Positions 35,832 to 45,249 of a stretch of DNA of 64,000 nucleotides are shown piece by piece. The stretch's first letter is position 1. Every line of letters begins with the position of its first letter. This DNA is from Leucobacter luti. GTDB lineage: Bacteria > Actinomycetota > Actinomycetes > Actinomycetales > Microbacteriaceae. The notes below the pieces were generated by a model, which saw only the letters and a list, made by a program, of their open reading frames with translations, searched no databases and was not told the origin of the DNA. The stretch covers positions 1,798,001 through 1,862,000 of the forward strand of contig NZ_CP080492.1 in NCBI RefSeq assembly GCF_019464495.1. The letters are read 5' to 3'. The translations under genes were made by a program, and so were the position numbers.

Positions 35832-36488
35832 CTACGGCAGGATCCCCCACTCCATCGCGCGGGTGACCGCGCGGGTGCGATCCGACACCTCGAGTTTCTC
35901 GAACACGTGAAGCAGATGCGTTTTCACCGTCGACTCCCCAATCACCAGCCGCGCTGCGATCGACGGGTTGCTGTATCCCTGAGCCACAAGTGCAAGGATC
36001 TCCGTCTCTCGTGGCGTGAGCCGCGGCGCCTCGACCGGCTCGACCGGCTCGCGCACCCGAGCAACGAGCTGCGCTGCGATAGACGGGGCCAGCACGGTGT
36101 GGCCAGCAGCGACCGCTCGCACCCCAGCAATCAGCTCGGCAGCCGGCGCCGCCTTGACGAGGTATCCGCTCGCGCCCGCTTCGATCGCTGAGAGAATCTG
36201 CTCGTCATCCTCGTAGGTCGTGAAGACCAGCACTCCTGGCCCTGCAGGCACCCGTTCGGAGCCGGGATACTCACCCCGGGTGATGCGCCTCGTTGCTTCG
36301 ACTCCGCCAAGGCCCGGCATGCGGAGGTCCATCAACACAACGTCGGGACGCGCATCCGCGAGCAGCTCAAGTGCATTTTCTCCCGACGCGGCCTCGCCGA
36401 CGACCGTAATTTCGGCTTCGGTTTCGAGGAGACCAACGATTCCAGCGCGCACGATCGGGTGGTCGTCGACCACAAAGACGCGGCTCAT
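35832..36488 (-). CDS. NarL/LuxR-type response regulator
   Basis: A 218-aa regulator with receiver residues D8/D9, Asp54 in VVLMDLRMPGLGG and Lys in GYLVKAAPA. The C-terminal LuxR helix-turn-helix reads LTPRETEILALVAQGYSNPS, then IGESTVKTHLLHVFEKL. It overlaps its kinase gene by 4 bp (ATGA). The order on the minus strand is ABC ATPase, ABC permease, kinase, regulator, so the exporter is the probable target. Confidence 0.93.
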   Translation of the reverse strand: MSRVFVVDDHPIVRAGIVGLLETEAEITVVGEAASGENALELLADARPDVVLMDLRMPGLGGVEATRRITRGEYPGSERVPAGPGVLVFTTYEDDEQILSAIEAGASGYLVKAAPAAELIAGVRAVAAGHTVLAPSIAAQLVARVREPVEPVEAPRLTPRETEILALVAQGYSNPSIAARLVIGESTVKTHLLHVFEKLEVSDRTRAVTRAMEWGILP

Positions 36489-37885
36489 ACTCCCTCGCTT
36501 CCAGGGGTGACGAGGCGTGCAGAAGCTGCGCGCCTGGGCCGGACACGTTGATCTGCGGGCACGGCAGGAGATTGCCGGCCTGTGAGCGATACCTCAAGAC
36601 ACGCGCCTCCGCCCTCGCGCGGGCCGAAATTGATCTCGCCGCCGAGCGCCCGCGCCCGATCCGCAAGGCCGGTCAGGCCAAAGCCCCCGGCCCCCGCTTC
36701 CCGAGCGCCCGGTGTGCCCGGTGTGCCCGAGGCCGAGCCCGAGGCCGAGGCGCGACCAGGCCCGGCGGCGGGCCCCACACCATTGTCCTCAACCCGGAGC
36801 ACCACACGGGGCGGCAGAGAAGCATTGCTAGATTCGCGTTCGTCCAAGACCAGGACGACGCGCGTTGCATGCGCATGGCGGCGCGCATTCGCGAGCCCCT
36901 CCTGTGCAGCGCGCAGCAGTACGACTTCCTGTTCGCGGTCCAAGTGCACAGGCCCGAAGCAGCACTCGACCTCAAGCCCGGTGTCGGCGTGCAGCCGCGC
37001 GGCGATGCGCTCAAGCGCCGGGGTCAGCTCGCCCTCGCCGAGCGGCTGCGTCGTGGCAACCAGTGCACGCGCTTCCCCCACGGCGTCACGAGCAGTGGCC
37101 CCCACTCTGACAGTGCGCTCAAGCGCTCGCTCAGCATCTCCTGCCAGGAGCGCCCGCTCCGCCTGCTCACTGAGCATCACGAGCCCGGTGAGAGTCTGTG
37201 TGAGCGTGTCATGCAGTTCGCGTGAGAGTCGCTCGCGCTCAGCAGCAGCCCCGCTCGCCTCGGAGAGCGCGGCGACTTCCGCCTGGGACTCCCGCAGACG
37301 TTCGGCGAGCGAGCGGTGCTGCTCACTCTGTGAGTACACCCGAGTGAGCCACAGCCCCAGGAACACCGCGAAGCCGAACGAGCACGCGGCGATCATCGCC
37401 GCGGACCACGCCGCATCGGAGAACCCGAGCCGCGCGTAGGCGAAATATGCGCCGACCCCTGTAGCGGCAGCGAGCGCGGCGCTCCACCCGATAGGCACTG
37501 CGCGCGGGCGTCCGCTTCCCCCAGTGATCGTCCAGATCATGGGATAGAGAATCGCCTGCAACGTCGCGAAGCCCGGACTCATCGCTACCGCCGCACCGAG
37601 CCCAATGGCGAGGAGCGCAAGAGCGACCCAGTCTCGACCCGCGGGCGGAAGGCCCGCGTGCTCGCGACGCAGTGCCGGCCGGATCGTGACCACATAGAGC
37701 ACGAGAAATCCGGCAAGTATGCCCAGCTCTGGGAACAGTGCTGCGAACGGCTGCATATTCGCGGCATCACCCCGCCGGCTTACCACGCCCACTCCACCGG
37801 GGATCAACATCACGATGCACACAGCACCGACGCCGAGATCCCACCACCGCAGCGGGGACTTGGCGGGCTGCGCGGGCTTGCTCAT
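36485..37885 (-). CDS. NarL-pair sensor histidine kinase (HisKA_3)
   Basis: A 466-aa kinase from MSKPAQPAKS; an earlier in-frame start (37948) would overlap the permease gene and lacks a ribosome site. Six predicted N-terminal helices form a membrane sensor with no large external domain. RERLSRELHDTLTQTLTGL carries the phospho-His. LLRAAQEGLANARRHA is the N-box and VEDNGVG the G1 box. A Gly/Ser/Ala/Pro-rich insert of about 28 residues separates G1 from GFGLTGLADRARALGG. It lies 44 bp after the ABC permease gene. Confidence 0.9.
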   Translation of the reverse strand: MSKPAQPAKSPLRWWDLGVGAVCIVMLIPGGVGVVSRRGDAANMQPFAALFPELGILAGFLVLYVVTIRPALRREHAGLPPAGRDWVALALLAIGLGAAVAMSPGFATLQAILYPMIWTITGGSGRPRAVPIGWSAALAAATGVGAYFAYARLGFSDAAWSAAMIAACSFGFAVFLGLWLTRVYSQSEQHRSLAERLRESQAEVAALSEASGAAAERERLSRELHDTLTQTLTGLVMLSEQAERALLAGDAERALERTVRVGATARDAVGEARALVATTQPLGEGELTPALERIAARLHADTGLEVECCFGPVHLDREQEVVLLRAAQEGLANARRHAHATRVVLVLDERESSNASLPPRVVLRVEDNGVGPAAGPGRASASGSASGTPGTPGAREAGAGGFGLTGLADRARALGGEINFGPREGGGACLEVSLTGRQSPAVPADQRVRPRRAASARLVTPGSEGV

Positions 37886-37929
37886 GTACGTCACTCTCTC
37901 ATGATCCCCCGACATCGAGTGCGGGAGTC

Positions 37930-38775
37930 TTACGAACGGCGCTGCCACCGGAATGTCAGAAGCGACGCTCCCAACCCCACCACAAGCCAGACCAGCAACA
38001 TCAGCGCCACCAGCCCGAGGTTCCAGGTTCCGCCCGCCTCGGCGGCTTCAAGGTGTGCGGCCAGAAACACGCTGCGCATGCCCTGAGCCAACCACTTCAG
38101 CGGGAACACGGACGCGACATTTTGCAGCCACTCCGGCAACATCGTGAACTGGAGGTAGACGCCGGAAACAAACTGCAGCACCAGCACAATCGGGATGACC
38201 ACCGCGGATGCGCTGCGCGTCGAGCGTGGAAGCGCGGAGAGCGCAATTCCAAGCAGCGTCATCGTGGCGATCCCGAGGGCGAACAACCAGGCAAAGCGCA
38301 GCCACGTGGACAGGTCTGTTGGCAGTTCTACCCGGAACACGACCGCTGCGAACACCAGCAACAGTGCGGACTGGAGCAGCGCAGTCACGACGACGACGCC
38401 GATCTTGCCGATGAAATAGCTCACCGGCGACATCGGGGTCGCTCCGAGACGCCGGAGCGACCCTTCGTACCGTTCACGAGTGATGTCGATCGCGAGGTTT
38501 TGTACGCCCGAGAGGAGAATGCCTGCTGCCACGAGGCCAGGCAAATAGTACGCGGCCAGTGAGATACCGCCGGAACCGTCGGGAAGCGTGCCGACATCAC
38601 CCATCGACTGAAACGCCGCCCCGAAGATCCCGAGCATCAGGATTGGGAAGAGGAACGTGAAGAACACGACATCGGGGACGCGGAAGTACGCGCGCAGTTC
38701 GAACCCGATCGCGGCAAGCCCTGAGCTCACAATGCTGGGGGCCTTCATGGGGGACCGCGTATTCAGGGCGCTCAT
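37930..38775 (-). CDS. ABC-2 permease, DrrB-like
   Basis: A 281-aa permease with six helices. FFTFLFPILMLGIFGAAFQ near the start and the cytoplasmic TRERYEGSLRRLGATPMSPV loop are characteristic of ABC-2/DrrB proteins. It overlaps the ATPase gene by 4 bp and should form the membrane channel of a drug- or lipid-type exporter controlled by the downstream two-component system. Confidence 0.92.
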   Translation of the reverse strand: MSALNTRSPMKAPSIVSSGLAAIGFELRAYFRVPDVVFFTFLFPILMLGIFGAAFQSMGDVGTLPDGSGGISLAAYYLPGLVAAGILLSGVQNLAIDITRERYEGSLRRLGATPMSPVSYFIGKIGVVVVTALLQSALLLVFAAVVFRVELPTDLSTWLRFAWLFALGIATMTLLGIALSALPRSTRSASAVVIPIVLVLQFVSGVYLQFTMLPEWLQNVASVFPLKWLAQGMRSVFLAAHLEAAEAGGTWNLGLVALMLLVWLVVGLGASLLTFRWQRRS

Positions 38776-39719
38776 CGCGTGGCCTCCGTCCCGCTCTCGA
38801 CGTGCTCGGTGAGTTTCGCATGCTCGGCGCGCTGTGCGTCCTCGGTTTCGCTCCGGATCAGCTCCAGGTAAATGTCTTCAAGCCCGGGTCGCTTGATTTC
38901 AAGCTCCGCAGGTTCGCCAGTCGAGTCCCCCGCGGCGAGCGCCGCTTCGCGCAATCTCGCGGCTACGGCCGCGGGCAGGTGAGTGCGCTCTTCGCGTCGC
39001 TCTCCAGACGCGTCTCGCCAGCTGACGATTGGCGTGCGCGCTTCGACGCCACCGAGCTCGGCTGGCGGCCCCTCCGCCACAATCCGGCCGCCCGAGAGCA
39101 CTCCAACCCGATCTGCAAGGCGCGCGGCCTCATCAAGATAGTGCGTCGTCAGCAGGATCGAGACGCCCTCGCTCGAGAGCCCCTCGAGCATGTCCCAAAA
39201 CTGACGCCGCGCAGCCGGATCAAAGCCCGTGGTCGGTTCGTCAAGGAACAAGAGCCGGGGACGCCCGACAATGCCGAGCGCAACGTCGAGCCGGCGCTGC
39301 TGACCGCCAGACAACTGTGCGGCGCGCGCCTGCGCCTGGTCGGTGAGCCCGACCAGTTCGAGCACTTCATCGACACCGCGGGGCTGCGCGTACAGCCTGC
39401 TGAAGTAGGAGATCAATTCCCGCGGCGAGTAAGGGCCATACTCACCGGTGGTCTGGGCGACCGTGCCGAACCCGGCCTTCCACGAACGCGGAGCCGTGAG
39501 CGGCTCACGTCCAAGCACACGAACTTCACCCGTGTCTGGCCACCGAGTCCCCTCCAGGATCTCAATCGCCGTGCTCTTGCCCGCGCCGTTGGGGCCGAGG
39601 AGCGCGTACGTCTCGCCCGCTGCGACATCGAGGTCGAGACCGCGCAGCACGCTGCGCTGCCCATACCGCTTCGTGAGGCCGCGCACGCGGATTGGCGCTT
39701 CGTGCTCTGTCTGGATCAT
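38772..39719 (-). CDS. ABC exporter ATPase, DrrA-like
   Basis: A 315-aa ATPase. Walker A LLGPNGAGKSTAIEILEG, Q-loop TVAQTTGEYG, signature LSGGQQRRLDVALG, Walker B LLFLDEPTTGFDP and switch TTHYLDEA are all normal. A C-terminal DrrA-like domain includes IVSWRDASGERREERTHL. It heads the ATPase/permease/kinase/regulator run. Confidence 0.93.
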   Translation of the reverse strand: MIQTEHEAPIRVRGLTKRYGQRSVLRGLDLDVAAGETYALLGPNGAGKSTAIEILEGTRWPDTGEVRVLGREPLTAPRSWKAGFGTVAQTTGEYGPYSPRELISYFSRLYAQPRGVDEVLELVGLTDQAQARAAQLSGGQQRRLDVALGIVGRPRLLFLDEPTTGFDPAARRQFWDMLEGLSSEGVSILLTTHYLDEAARLADRVGVLSGGRIVAEGPPAELGGVEARTPIVSWRDASGERREERTHLPAAVAARLREAALAAGDSTGEPAELEIKRPGLEDIYLELIRSETEDAQRAEHAKLTEHVESGTEATR

Positions 39720-39819
39720 GTCTCAAGTCTGCTGCTCGGCAGCGGGCAGCGGCAGCGGTGGAGCGGTGTATTTTTCCATCCACCGATCGGTGGATGCCAT
39801 GCTCCGGGCGTAGGCTGGT

Positions 39820-40893
39820 GTGGTGAACAGCACTGACGCTCCTCCCTCCTTCCTCACCCCGAAGTCGTTTGCCTCCGACAACTGGGGCGGCATGCACCCC
39901 GAGGTCCTCGCCGCGCTCACCGCAGCGAACCGTGGACACGCGGCGGCGTATGGCGGCGACCCGTGGACGGCGCGGTTCGCCGAAGTGACGAAGGAACTGT
40001 TCGGCGCCGAGGCCGAGGCGTATCCCGTGTTCAACGGCACCGGAGCGAACGTGCTCGCCCTGCAGGCTGCACTCCCACGCTGGGGGGCCGTGATCTGCGC
40101 TCGCACCGCGCACATCAACTTTGATGAGACGGGCGCTCCAGAAAAGACCGGTGGGCTGAAGCTGCTCCCCGTCGACGCGCCCAACGGCAAGATCACGCCG
40201 GAACTCGCCGCACGTGAGACGTGGGGCTACGGCTCAGAACACCGGGCGCAGCCACTGGCGATCTCGATCGCGCAGGTCACCGAGACCGGCACCTGTTATA
40301 CGCCGGAGGAGATCCGCGCCCTCGCTGATTTTGCGCACGAGCACGGCATGGTGCTCCACATCGACGGCTCACGGATCAGCAATGCGGCCGCCCACCTCGG
40401 CGTCTCGCTCGCGGCAATCACCAGCGAGGCCGGAGCGGATCTCCTGAGCCTCGGCGGCACAAAGAACGGCTTGCTCGGCGCTGAAGCGGTCATCCTGCTG
40501 CGGCCAGACGCAGCGCAAGGCATGAAGTTCCTGCGGAAGATCAACCTGCAGCTGCCCTCAAAGATGCGTTTTGTATCTGCACAGTTGCTCGCGCTTTATG
40601 AGGGCGAGCTGTGGCGTCGTTCGGCAGCCCACACGAACGCGATGGCTGCGCGGCTCGCTCGAGGGATCGAGACACTCGCCGCGCAGGATCCGTCGCGCGG
40701 ACTCCGGATCCTCTTCCCCGTCGAGTCGAACGCCGTGTTCGTGCAGCTCCCGCCCGAGGTAGCCGCGCATGCGCAGCAGCGCTTCACGTTCGGAGCGTGG
40801 CCGGGAGGCGCGGATCAGTACCGCCTCATGTGCGCGTTCGACACGACGGAGGAAGAAGTGGACGCCCTGCTCGAGGCGCTCGCGGGCGCATAG
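39820..40893 (+). CDS. L-threonine aldolase (low-specificity type)
   Basis: A 357-aa PLP-dependent fold-type I enzyme that splits L-threonine or allo-threonine to glycine and acetaldehyde. FASDNWGGMHPEVLAAL opens the domain. HIDGSRISNAA carries the PLP-pyridine Asp, and LLSLGGTKNGLLGAE has the Schiff-base Lys at about 215. Two adjacent GTG codons (39820, 39823) can start it; no strong ribosome site is seen. Monocistronic. Confidence 0.9.
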   Translation: MVNSTDAPPSFLTPKSFASDNWGGMHPEVLAALTAANRGHAAAYGGDPWTARFAEVTKELFGAEAEAYPVFNGTGANVLALQAALPRWGAVICARTAHINFDETGAPEKTGGLKLLPVDAPNGKITPELAARETWGYGSEHRAQPLAISIAQVTETGTCYTPEEIRALADFAHEHGMVLHIDGSRISNAAAHLGVSLAAITSEAGADLLSLGGTKNGLLGAEAVILLRPDAAQGMKFLRKINLQLPSKMRFVSAQLLALYEGELWRRSAAHTNAMAARLARGIETLAAQDPSRGLRILFPVESNAVFVQLPPEVAAHAQQRFTFGAWPGGADQYRLMCAFDTTEEEVDALLEALAGA

Positions 40894-40950
40894 CCCGCGG
40901 CGGCCCAGAGCGGTCGTGTCCGCTCGTGCGGATACGTGCGAGGGTGCAGC

Positions 40951-40995
40951 CCGGGCCTAGGCCGCGGCGCGGTCCGGGCCTAGGCCGCGGCGCGG
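40951..40995. repeat. 23-bp tandem duplication at the 3-prime end of codB
   Basis: CCGGGCCTAGGCCGCGGCGC plus GG occurs at 40951-40972 and again at 40974-40995, one base apart. The second copy contains the codB stop codon and last alanine and arginine codons, so the first copy is a duplicate of the end of the gene lying just past the stop. Confidence 0.85.
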
Positions 40996-42302
40996 CGCGG
41001 GGTCAGCCGCGACAGCAGCACCGTGAGCACCAGCGCAGCAATGATCCCAATCACTGGGGGGATGCCGATCTCGAGCTGGCCGGCGCTCCACGCCACTGCG
41101 CAGGAGACCACGTACACGCCCAGGTTCACCCAATTGAAGCGGGGCAACGTCTCACCGACGGGCATTTGCGTGCGCCGCCAGCGCGCAAGGTAGTCGCCGA
41201 TGATCACGCCGCCGAGCGGTGGGATGAACGTGCCGAGCAAGCCGAGGTACTGGGGCAGGTGATCACCCACACCGAGCAGGGCCAGCACGGTGCCAATGAT
41301 CGAGCCGGCGATCACAAATCGCGTCTTGCTGGGCTTCTCAAACAACTCTGCGCCGGCAACCCCAAAGGAGTACGCAGCGTCCGCGTTCGACTTCCAAAGG
41401 TTGCCGAACAGGAGAAACAGCCCCCAGCCGATCAACCCGAGCTGGAACAGGACGAGGACAAAGTCGCCCTCTCCAAAGGTGATCGCGCCGATCGCGCCGA
41501 AGAAGATCATGAGACCGTTGCCGATGAGGAACCCGACAACACACGCGATGACAGCCTGTTTGCCGCTGCGGCCAAAGCGCGTCCAGTTCGGCGCCTGCGT
41601 CCCCGCCGAGACGAAGGTGCCGACGACGGTGGTGACAGCGACCGCGAGGGTCATGCTGCCCGACGGCTCGATCGCGGCGAGGCCTGCCCAGCCGCCGACT
41701 TCCTCGAGCGAGCGGAACATGACCCAGAAGGCGAGGATGAGGATCAGCGGGGTCGAGATGAGTGAGACCCAGTACATCCCGCGATAGCCGTATACGGCGG
41801 TGGCGCACATGAGAGCGCTCACCCCAATCATGATCGCTGCGCGCGCAAGTGAGGATTCCCACCCAAAGGCTTGAGCGGTCAGCTCCCCGATCGTGCCGAT
41901 GACCACGCCGTACCAGCCGATCTGGGTGCCGCCCAGCAGGATCGAGGCGAGCTTCGACCCGCGGGTGCCAAGTGTGTAGCGCGCCATCACGACCGTGGTG
42001 AGGCCCGTGCGGGCGCCGATCCAGCCCAGCACGGCGACATAGGCGCCGAGCACGAGGGACCCCACCGCAATGACGACGAGCAGTTCGCGCAGCCCAAATG
42101 CTTGACCCAGTGCGGCACCAGCGAGCATCGTCGGCGTGAAGATGGTGAACCCCAGCAGGACAACCATCAGGGAGAAAAATCCCTTGCGCGCGTGCCGCGG
42201 CACCGGCGTCACCGGGTAGTCGCGGTCGACGATCGCCTCAGTCGCGGGAGCAGGGACTGCGGCAGCTTCAGCGGAGACCGCTTCTGGCGTCCCGGCGCTC
42301 AC
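40980..42302 (-). CDS. codB: Cytosine permease (NCS1 family)
   Basis: A 440-aa carrier with twelve predicted helices, starting at a GTG that overlaps the deaminase stop. GGTQIGWYGVVIGTIGE, SAGTQAPNWTRFGRSGKQA and IIGDYLARWRR are close to CodB-type permeases; the last is the NCS1 GxxxxDYxxRR-like element. With the upstream deaminase it forms a cytosine uptake-and-deamination operon feeding pyrimidine salvage. The far 3-prime end carries a short tandem duplication. Confidence 0.9.
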   Translation of the reverse strand: MSAGTPEAVSAEAAAVPAPATEAIVDRDYPVTPVPRHARKGFFSLMVVLLGFTIFTPTMLAGAALGQAFGLRELLVVIAVGSLVLGAYVAVLGWIGARTGLTTVVMARYTLGTRGSKLASILLGGTQIGWYGVVIGTIGELTAQAFGWESSLARAAIMIGVSALMCATAVYGYRGMYWVSLISTPLILILAFWVMFRSLEEVGGWAGLAAIEPSGSMTLAVAVTTVVGTFVSAGTQAPNWTRFGRSGKQAVIACVVGFLIGNGLMIFFGAIGAITFGEGDFVLVLFQLGLIGWGLFLLFGNLWKSNADAAYSFGVAGAELFEKPSKTRFVIAGSIIGTVLALLGVGDHLPQYLGLLGTFIPPLGGVIIGDYLARWRRTQMPVGETLPRFNWVNLGVYVVSCAVAWSAGQLEIGIPPVIGIIAALVLTVLLSRLTPRRAAA

Positions 42303-42814
42303 GCGCGCGGCTCGATGCCAGCGGCCGCGGTGCCGAGCTCGCTGGTCTCCACGCCGATGTCCTCGGCCCAGATCTCGGGGCGCTCGTCCATCATGCGCTG
42401 CATCAGCGCGAGACAGCGCGCGTCGTCTGCAATAACGAGCTCGGTGCCCTTACTGCGGAGCCACTCTTCCGATGCCTCAAAACTCTGGTTCTCGCCGATC
42501 ACAATGCGGGGGATGTCATACAGGATCGCCGTGCCCGCGCACATCGTGCAGGGAGAGAGCGTCGTGTACAGCGTGCACTCGCGATAGACACTCGCGGGGA
42601 GGCGGCCAGCGCGTTCCAGGCAATCGGTCTCACCGTGACGGATCACGCTGCCGTCCTGCACCCGGCGGTTGCGCCCGACCGCGAGCACCCGGTCCCCCTC
42701 CGGTCCGTGGTGGATCAGCGCCGCGCCGATCGGAACGCCGCCCTCGTCCCACCCGAGCTGCGCCTGCTCAATTGCGAGGTCGAGGTACGTGCGGTCGGTG
42801 TCGTTCAATCCCAT
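42299..42814 (-). CDS. Cytosine deaminase, yeast Fcy1-like (CDA fold)
   Basis: A 171-aa zinc hydrolase from MGLNDTDRTY; a longer in-frame start at 42877 is not supported by a ribosome site or homology. HGETDCLERAGRLP has the zinc His and catalytic Glu in the HGE form seen in fungal cytosine deaminase rather than the usual HAE or CAE. LYTTLSPCTMCAGTAI gives the two zinc cysteines (PCxxC). The pairing with codB, overlapping as GTGA, supports cytosine as substrate. It is unrelated to the amidohydrolase-type CodA of E. coli. Confidence 0.9.
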   Translation of the reverse strand: MGLNDTDRTYLDLAIEQAQLGWDEGGVPIGAALIHHGPEGDRVLAVGRNRRVQDGSVIRHGETDCLERAGRLPASVYRECTLYTTLSPCTMCAGTAILYDIPRIVIGENQSFEASEEWLRSKGTELVIADDARCLALMQRMMDERPEIWAEDIGVETSELGTAAAGIEPRA

Positions 42815-42920
42815 AGCCAAAATCGTATCGCGCCCGGGCATGCAGGCTGGCCTCGTGCCCGGCCCTCGCTCGCTCACTCGCTCGCGACCACGACCTCACG
42901 ACCATGACCTTGCTGAGGCG

Positions 42921-42953
42921 CGTGCGGCTTCCCACAGTGCAGGAAGCCGCACG
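42921..42953 (-). terminator. Probable terminator hairpin after tctA
   Basis: A 12-bp perfect stem, CGTGCGGCTTCC with GGAAGCCGCACG, closes a 9-base loop. It lies 80 bp beyond the tctA stop codon and upstream of the cytosine deaminase gene. There is no T-run in either direction, so factor-independent termination is uncertain. Confidence 0.55.
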
Positions 42954-43032
42954 CTCCTTGCGGAACCCTCAGTGCAGTGCGTGCGGCCAGCGGCCGAGGG
43001 CATACCCGCCGCTCCCGGCGCCGCCACGCGAA

Positions 43033-44573
43033 CTACGACACTGGCTCTCGCTCAGACGCCACCGACGCGGCAATTCGGGCGGCCCGACGCGACACGATCC
43101 GATTCCGGATTGCAAATCCGAGCACCAACAGCAGGAGCCCATACAGCACGAGCACGATCGGGCCCTGCAGCAGCACCGAGAAGTCACCTCCGGCACTCAT
43201 CGTGGCGTCGCGCAAACTCGTCTCCGCAAGCGGGCCCAGCACCATACCGATAATGAGTGGCGCGATCGGATAGTCAAGCGCCCGCATCAGAAACCCCAGC
43301 AGCCCGATTCCGAGCAACATCAGCAAATCGAATACCGATCCCGAGGTCGCATAGATGCCAAACGCGCAGAACACGGTGATGCCCGCATAAAGATACGGAC
43401 GCGGGATCAGCAAAAGCTTCGCCCACAGCATCGCGAACGGCAGATTCAGGATCAGCAGCACGACCATCGCGATGAAGAAGCTGGCGAGCAGTGCCCACAC
43501 GAGCTCTGGAGCGCGTTCGAACAGGAGCGGGCCGGGCTGCAGCCCATACTGCCGGAACGCCGCCAGCATGATCGCCGCGGTCGCGGAAATCGGAAGCCCG
43601 AGTGCGAGCAGCGCTCCCATCGCCATGCCCGTCGTCGAGTTGCCTGCAGCCTCAGGCGCAGCGAGGCCCCGGATCGCGCCTGTGCCGAACTGTGGTGTGT
43701 CGCGGCGGGCGTCGAGGCGCTTTTCCACGCCGTAGGCGAGGAACGTGGGGATCTCGGAGCCCCCGCGGGGATCACCCCGAATGGCAGGCCAATCGCTGTG
43801 CCGCGCAGCCACGCCGGCGTCGCCTCGCGCAGCTCACGGCGCGAGAGCCACGGCCGCCCCTTCGGGCGGATCAATGAGCGGTTCGACACGTGCCGTTCAA
43901 GGCACGCGACGTAGATGACCTCGCCCAGCGCGAGCACTGCGACAGTTACCGTCACGAGCGAGATGCCGTCAAACAGGTTCGGCGAGTCCATCGTGAAGCG
44001 TGGGGCGCCGGAGACGCCGTCGATTCCGATCACCGCAATCCCGAGCCCGATGCACAGGGCCGCCAGGCCCTTCGTCGGGTTGTCAGTCACAACGGTCGAG
44101 GTCGCGGCGAACGCAAAGACCGCGAGCGCAAAGAACTCGGCTGGCCCGAAGCGTGTTGAGAAGTCGGCGAGCACGGGGGCGAGGAACACGACGACGATCG
44201 ATGCGATGAAGCCGCCAACGAACGCGCCGATCGCCGCCGTTGCGAGCGCCTGTGCTGCCCTCCCGTTGAGCGCCATCTTGTGGCCCTCGAAGGTCGAGGC
44301 GATCGCCGAGGCTTGGCCGGGCGTATTCATCAGGATCCCCATGGTCGAATCGCCAAACAGCCCACCAAAGTAGACGCCTGCGAACATGATGAACGCGGCG
44401 GTCGGCTCAAGCGAGAACGTGACGGGGAGCAGCAGCGCCACGGCCATCGAGGATCCCAGACCGGGCAGCACGCCAACGGCGGTGCCCAGCAGGCAGCCGA
44501 CCAACACCCACAGCAGGTTTTGCCAGGTCAGCGCACCAGCAAACCCCTCAAGGAGCAGTTGCAGTGTTTCCAT
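43033..44573 (-). pseudogene. tctA: Tripartite tricarboxylate transporter large permease TctA, frameshifted
   Basis: The start METLQLLLEG at 44573 is 1 bp past the tctB stop. The first 280 residues (LPGLGSSMAVALLLPVTF, GVYFGGLFGDSTMGILMNTPG, ending LPFGVIPAG) are TctA. The frame breaks in a run of five C at 43760-43764 and continues one base over with SEIPTFLAYGVEKRL to a stop at 43033-43035. One added base gives an intact 513-aa, twelve-helix protein. No further damage is seen, so a base-call error or a very recent mutation is likely. With TctB and TctC it would import citrate-like acids. Confidence 0.9.
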
Positions 44574-44574
44574 T

Positions 44575-45249
44575 TCAGAACCCCCAGCCGAGCACACCGG
44601 ACGGGAGGGACATCCCGAGCATGATGTCGAATGCGATGTAAATGAGCGAGCTCACCGTGAATCCGACGATGAGGGCAGCAAGCGGCTGTTGCAGGCCGAA
44701 CGCACGCGATACACACCAGAACAGGAGCGCAGCGGCGATGATCCAGCCGAGGTACGGGAGCAGCATCGCGAAGGCGAGGAACGACCCCACGACCCAGGCG
44801 AGTGAGCGCCAATCAACACCAACGGCCTTTCCTGGGACCGGGGTCCCGTCGGCTGTGAGCTCAGTGCCCTCGCGCGCAAGATCATCCGCCCGCACCGCAT
44901 CGTGCTCGGCGGACAAGAGCTCGAATGCGTCACCATCGGAGCCGACAGTGCGCGACTGCGCAGCGCGCGGGCGCAGCGCGTTGCGCACAGCGGCGGCCCC
45001 GAGCAGGATCGCAAAGAGGTACAGTCCTGCCGCGATCAGGCCGGGAAAGAACCGCGGCCCAGGAAACGCGGTGCCCTCCGGCACGCGCATCGTGATCATG
45101 CCGACCACGAAGTACGTGGCGAAGGCCGCGAGCAGCACCGGCATGATGAGCTCTTTCAGGAGCTCGGCGCGGCGGCCTGGGCCTGCAGCAAGCAGGATCT
45201 CCTCGCCCACAACCGCTGACATCGCGGTGGGATTGTTGGACGGCATCAT
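44575..45249 (-). CDS. tctB: Tripartite tricarboxylate transporter small permease TctB
   Basis: A 224-aa protein of the TctB (DUF1468) family with four helices. AFPGPRFFPGLIAAGLYL is the characteristic P-x-x-F-P segment after TM1. A cytoplasmic insert (RAAQSRTVGSDGDAFELLS and on, residues about 95-145) is longer than in proteobacterial TctB. It overlaps tctC by 4 bp and touches tctA. Confidence 0.88.
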   Translation of the reverse strand: MMPSNNPTAMSAVVGEEILLAAGPGRRAELLKELIMPVLLAAFATYFVVGMITMRVPEGTAFPGPRFFPGLIAAGLYLFAILLGAAAVRNALRPRAAQSRTVGSDGDAFELLSAEHDAVRADDLAREGTELTADGTPVPGKAVGVDWRSLAWVVGSFLAFAMLLPYLGWIIAAALLFWCVSRAFGLQQPLAALIVGFTVSSLIYIAFDIMLGMSLPSGVLGWGF

